A stretch of DNA of 10,151 bases from Dysgonamonadaceae bacterium. GTDB taxonomy: Bacteria; Bacteroidota; Bacteroidia; Bacteroidales; Azobacteroidaceae. Below, piece by piece: positions 8,011-10,151 of this stretch; positions within the stretch are counted from its first letter, which is position 1; each line of letters opens with the position of its first letter. Both the position numbers and the translations under genes were made by a program. The stretch covers positions 1-10,151 of the forward strand of contig JAIRRK010000108.1 in NCBI GenBank assembly GCA_031256015.1. The letters run 5' to 3'. The notes below the pieces were generated by a model, which saw only the letters and a list, made by a program, of their open reading frames with translations, searched no databases and had not been told where the DNA came from.

Positions 8011-8910
8011 ATGAAAAAACTCTTCGTTTTACTGGGGCCTACCGGTGTCGGAAAAACCGAATTAAGCATCCGAATAGCCCGAAAATTAAACTCTCCGATT
8101 ATTTCGTCCGATTCCCGGCAACTGTATAAAAACCTCGTCATCGGAACGGCGGCACCGACCGACTACGACTTGGAACAGGTAAAGCATTATTTCATCGGCA
8201 CGCTCGAATTGAACGATTACTACAGCGCGGCTCAATTCGAAACCGATGTTATTGCGCTGTTGGAAGACTTGTATCAAACTCACGATGCCGTTTTAATGTC
8301 GGGCGGCTCGATGATGTACATCGATGCCGTTTGCAACGGTATCGACGAATTGCCGACAATCGACCCTTCTTTGCGGGCCGACATCTCGGCTCTCTACGAT
8401 GCGGAGGGATTGGAACCTATCCGACAACAATTGAAATTATTAGACCCCGTTTTCTATAATCAGGTTGACTTGCGAAACCACAAAAGAGTGATTCATGCTT
8501 TGGAGATTTGTTTGATGACCGGGAAACCGTTCTCCTCCCTTCGCACGAATACCCGCAAGGAACGGCCTTTCGAAATTGTCAAAATAGGATTGCAACGCAA
8601 CCGGGACGAACTTTACGAAAGAATCAACCGGCGAGTCGATGAAATGATTGAGGCCGGATTGCGGGAAGAAGCCGCCGAAGTATATCCTTTCAAACACTGC
8701 AACTCGTTAAATACGGTGGGTTACAAAGAATTGTTCCGGTATTTCGACGGAGACTGGACGTGGGAGTTTGCCGTGGAGAAAATAAAGCAAAACAGCAGAA
8801 TTTATTCCCGGAAACAGATGACTTGGTTCAAGAAAGACCGAACGATTACCTGGTTTCATCCGGACGACTTCCGTAAAATAATGGAATACATCTTTTCCGG
8901 CTCGAGTTAG
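8011..8910 (+). CDS. miaA: tRNA dimethylallyltransferase
   Basis: MiaA transfers a dimethylallyl group to N6 of A37 next to the anticodon of tRNAs reading UNN codons, improving frame maintenance and decoding. The ATG at 8011 (299 residues) puts the P-loop GPTGVGKT at residues 9-16, as in family members. A TTG at 7996 would add only five residues and is less likely. Other conserved blocks are SSDSRQLYK (about 32-40), [15 protein letters not shown] (about 96-110), [13 protein letters not shown] and, near the C-terminus, [16 protein letters not shown]. The residue matching E. coli T101 is a serine here (S100 in GGSMMY), a conservative hydroxyl swap. The sequence is complete and slightly shorter than E. 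coli MiaA (316). It is the last gene of the forward cluster, before a strong hairpin. Bacteroidota often carry two miaA paralogues; this could be either. Confidence 0.96.
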   Translation: MKKLFVLLGPTGVGKTELSIRIARKLNSPIISSDSRQLYKNLVIGTAAPTDYDLEQVKHYFIGTLELNDYYSAAQFETDVIALLEDLYQTHDAVLMSGGSMMYIDAVCNGIDELPTIDPSLRADISALYDAEGLEPIRQQLKLLDPVFYNQVDLRNHKRVIHALEICLMTGKPFSSLRTNTRKERPFEIVKIGLQRNRDELYERINRRVDEMIEAGLREEAAEVYPFKHCNSLNTVGYKELFRYFDGDWTWEFAVEKIKQNSRIYSRKQMTWFKKDRTITWFHPDDFRKIMEYIFSGSS

Positions 8911-8978
8911 CTTTGCCGGAGTCGGGTGTCCGCGTTGTTGTTGCGGCTTCGCCCTTCCTTTTTTTTAATCCGAAACGA

Positions 8979-9006
8979 AACACGGCCCGGAAATCCGGGC
9001 CGTGTT
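8979..9006. terminator. Strong GC-rich hairpin between convergent genes, likely terminator
   Basis: AACACGGCCCGG (8979-8990) and CCGGGCCGTGTT (8995-9006) form a perfect 12-bp stem around AAAT. On the plus strand GATTTTTG follows within 15 nt; on the minus strand the arm is followed by TTTCGTTT. It lies 68 nt after miaA and 122 nt from the end of the convergent DUF4469 gene, so it may stop transcription in both directions. The lack of a U-run directly after the stem keeps the confidence moderate. Confidence 0.65.
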
Positions 9007-9030
9007 CGGGTTGATTTTTGCTTGGCGGTT

Positions 9031-9118
9031 ATGCACGCTTGCGGTGCACGAGCGTGCACCACCGCGGTGCAAGGGCGTGCACCACCGCGGTGCAGGGACG
9101 TGCACCGCAGTGGTGCAT
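9031..9118. repeat. Four-unit palindromic repeat array, 23-nt period
   Basis: Four 18-nt units start at 9031, 9054, 9077 and 9100, each separated by a 5-nt linker (CGAGC, AGGGC, GGGAC). Units 2 and 3 are identical (GTGCACCACCGCGGTGCA) and contain the perfect palindrome CACCGCGGTG. Unit 1 is ATGCACGCTTGCGGTGCA and unit 4 is GTGCACCGCAGTGGTGCA. Read as its reverse complement, unit 4 resembles units 2-3 shifted by one base. The outer 20 nt of the array (9031-9050 and 9099-9118) are inverted copies matching at 17 of 20 positions, so the whole block could extrude as one hairpin. It ends 11 nt past the stop of the minus-strand DUF4469 gene. It may be a REP/BIME-like intergenic element, a protein-binding array or part of the termination region; no coding role is likely. 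Confidence 0.85.
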
Positions 9119-9128
9119 GACAACCTAA

Positions 9129-9872
9129 TTAAGTTACATTCAGGATACGATCGAAAACGGCTGTACGAGGCTGGTTAAGCAGTTGTCTCTTGTTGCCGGA
9201 ATACTGAGTCGTAATTTCCAGTTTGTAGCTGTCCGGAGGTAAATACGGAAGCACAATCATCAGCTCCGACGGATTATTGATAACAATGTCCAACGGATCG
9301 ACCGTATAAGTTGCATCCGGGTCTTCCATGCTTCGGAAGAGGATGCCGACTCCCGGTTCGTCTCCGACCACTTTTATCTTCTGACCGGTGATTTTCAGGT
9401 TGCCGTTCGGCGTCAACAAATCATCGACCGAACCTGTTTTCATATCCACCACCTGTGCGATAACCGCACCCACTTCGGCCAAGCCGAGCACTTCGACCGT
9501 CACGGTCGATAGTTCTTTGCGCAACTCCGAGCCTTGATGAAACTCGAACAACACCCGGTGTTTATCCGGATTGAAGTGTTCCAGCGGACTGTCGAACGTT
9601 CCCCGAATATGAACCGAGGCGGTAAACCATCCCGTGTTAATCGAGAATCCGTCGCAGAGGCGGTAAGCCATTTCTTTCAACCATAGATTGGTAGCATGTT
9701 CCATGGCCGAAGCCGAGATGTCGGCACCGCCGCGTAAGGCCGCCGATTCGGCGATATCTTTCACGGTCAGCGACACTTCCGAATCGACTCTTGCAACAAG
9801 GTCATTCGGATTTTCTTTTGTCAAAGGGTTCTCATACAGATACGCTTTGATACGATGCAAAATATTTGCCAT
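9129..9872 (-). CDS. HU-like DNA-binding domain protein with C-terminal DUF4469
   Basis: The 247-residue protein begins MANILHRIKAYLYENPLTKE and carries VKDIAESAALRGGADISASA. This is the pattern of the Bacteroidota HU-like DNA-binding N-terminal domain (about 1-125) found with DUF4469. The C-terminal part (about 130-247; MKTGSVDDLLTPNGNLKITG, PSELMIVLPYLPPDSYKLEI, PRTAVFDRILNVT) matches the DUF4469 immunoglobulin-like region. The domain names suggest nucleoid or DNA binding, but no function has been established to my knowledge. No signal peptide or membrane helix is seen, so it is presumably cytoplasmic. The gene lies on the strand opposite to the lpx-miaA cluster and 52 nt downstream of a FISUMP-domain gene. 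Its start at 9872 has no obvious Shine-Dalgarno (AAAATGAGTACTT precedes the ATG). Recognition is by motif memory and is strong; biological role unknown. Confidence 0.88.
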   Translation of the reverse strand: MANILHRIKAYLYENPLTKENPNDLVARVDSEVSLTVKDIAESAALRGGADISASAMEHATNLWLKEMAYRLCDGFSINTGWFTASVHIRGTFDSPLEHFNPDKHRVLFEFHQGSELRKELSTVTVEVLGLAEVGAVIAQVVDMKTGSVDDLLTPNGNLKITGQKIKVVGDEPGVGILFRSMEDPDATYTVDPLDIVINNPSELMIVLPYLPPDSYKLEITTQYSGNKRQLLNQPRTAVFDRILNVT

Positions 9873-9924
9873 AAGTACTCATTTTTAAAGGGTTTATAAT
9901 TAAAAAAATTCATCTGTGATGTGT

Positions 9925-10151
9925 TTAGTCTTTCTTGCAACGGACGCTAAACAGGACCGACCAGCGGTTGTTGCCCCGGTCCACTCCCGGCCTGTCGTAG
10001 TCGTAGCGCAAGTACCGGCCCCACGCGTCCGTGCCACTGTTGGAACTACTCGACCAGAAGTCCGCGCCCGTGCCGAAACCGCCACGGCTACCACTGTCCA
10101 CGAGGCCTACGAGCAAGGCGTCAAACCCGCCGACAGCGGCAGAGAAACTTG
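9925..10151 (-). CDS. FISUMP (Fib_succ_major) domain protein, C-terminal fragment
   Basis: The minus-strand frame is open from the right edge to a TAA at 9925-9927, giving 75 residues of a longer protein whose start is outside the window. A TTG at 10114-10116 is internal and not a credible start. The motifs AAVGGFDALLVGL, GADFWSSS, DAWGRYLRYD and the terminal FSVRCKKD are the signature of the Fibrobacter succinogenes major paralogous domain (PF09603). That is a C-type-lectin-like fold common in secreted or surface lipoproteins of Bacteroidota. Such proteins are thought to bind ligands at the cell surface; the signal peptide would be in the missing part. The fragment is strikingly GC-rich (121 of 180 bases at 9961-10140 by hand count) compared with the rest of the window. 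Some proteins of this fold are targets of diversity-generating retroelements. The DUF4469 gene follows after 52 nt on the same strand. Confidence 0.82.
   Translation of the reverse strand, partial: SFSAAVGGFDALLVGLVDSGSRGGFGTGADFWSSSSNSGTDAWGRYLRYDYDRPGVDRGNNRWSVLFSVRCKKD

Noticed and set aside
8959..8966. T8 tract after miaA as an intrinsic terminator
   Set aside because: The preceding pairing (CCGC/GCGG around 9 nt) is short and about 14 nt from the tract; the 12-bp stem at 8979-9006 is a much better candidate.
9031..9118. CRISPR array
   Set aside because: The linkers are only 5 nt and the units are palindromic and GC-rich; there is no room for spacers and no cas gene nearby.
8926..9120. 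A 64-codon plus-strand open frame ending in the repeat array
   Set aside because: It starts in the miaA terminator region, and its second half is only the translation of the palindromic array and hairpin; no protein-like pattern or start signal.
9902..9923. Weak minus-strand terminator after the FISUMP gene
   Set aside because: CATC/GATG gives only a 4-bp stem before a T-run; too weak to call, and the same-strand DUF4469 gene lies just downstream.
9129..10151. Complete diversity-generating retroelement cassette
   Set aside because: No reverse transcriptase, avd-like gene or template repeat is visible; the gene downstream of the possible variable region is a DUF4469 protein.

Overview
The window reads as a chromosomal segment of a Bacteroidota bacterium, most likely of the order Bacteroidales. 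The reasons are the single-protein LpxC-FabZ fusion, Bacteroides-type promoters (TAnnTTTG at -7), almost no Shine-Dalgarno sequences, and two protein families typical of that group: an HU-like/DUF4469 protein and a FISUMP-domain protein. No taxonomic search could be run.

Layout. Bases 2-673 (+) hold the 3' part of a CPBP-type membrane protease gene, AT-rich and cut by the left edge. It is followed by a long imperfect palindrome (685-774) that resembles an integron attC site. Bases 908-4042 (+) carry prfA (release factor 1), pyrF (type 2 OMP decarboxylase) and an HD-domain phosphohydrolase, tightly packed behind a predicted promoter at 835-842. A second, better promoter (4092-4125) precedes lpxD, lpxC-fabZ, lpxA, a small acidic protein of the pRiA4b ORF-3/IS1096-passenger type, and miaA (to 8910). 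A strong hairpin (8979-9006) and a four-unit palindromic repeat array (9031-9118) fill the convergent gap. On the minus strand lie a DUF4469 gene (9129-9872) and, upstream of it, the 3' end of a FISUMP-domain gene (9925-10151), cut by the right edge.

Function. The central block is housekeeping. LpxA adds the first acyl chain to UDP-GlcNAc, LpxC deacetylates the product and LpxD adds the second acyl chain. The fused FabZ dehydrates the 3-hydroxyacyl-ACPs that LpxA and LpxD use, so the fusion joins the lipid A versus fatty acid branch point in one polypeptide. prfA (translation termination), pyrF (UMP synthesis) and miaA (tRNA A37 isopentenylation) are core genes riding in the same cluster. The accessory material lies at both edges: the CPBP gene with its palindrome on the left, and the repeat array, DUF4469 gene and GC-rich lectin-like FISUMP tail on the right.

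Base composition changes strongly along the window. Hand counts give about 33% G+C in the CPBP gene, about 38% in prfA, about 50% in miaA and about 67% in the FISUMP fragment. No complete new defence or mobile system is visible. The best leads are the attC-like palindrome, the 23-nt-period array and the possible diversity-generating-retroelement target at the right edge. No stretch of more than 300 bases lacks a gene.
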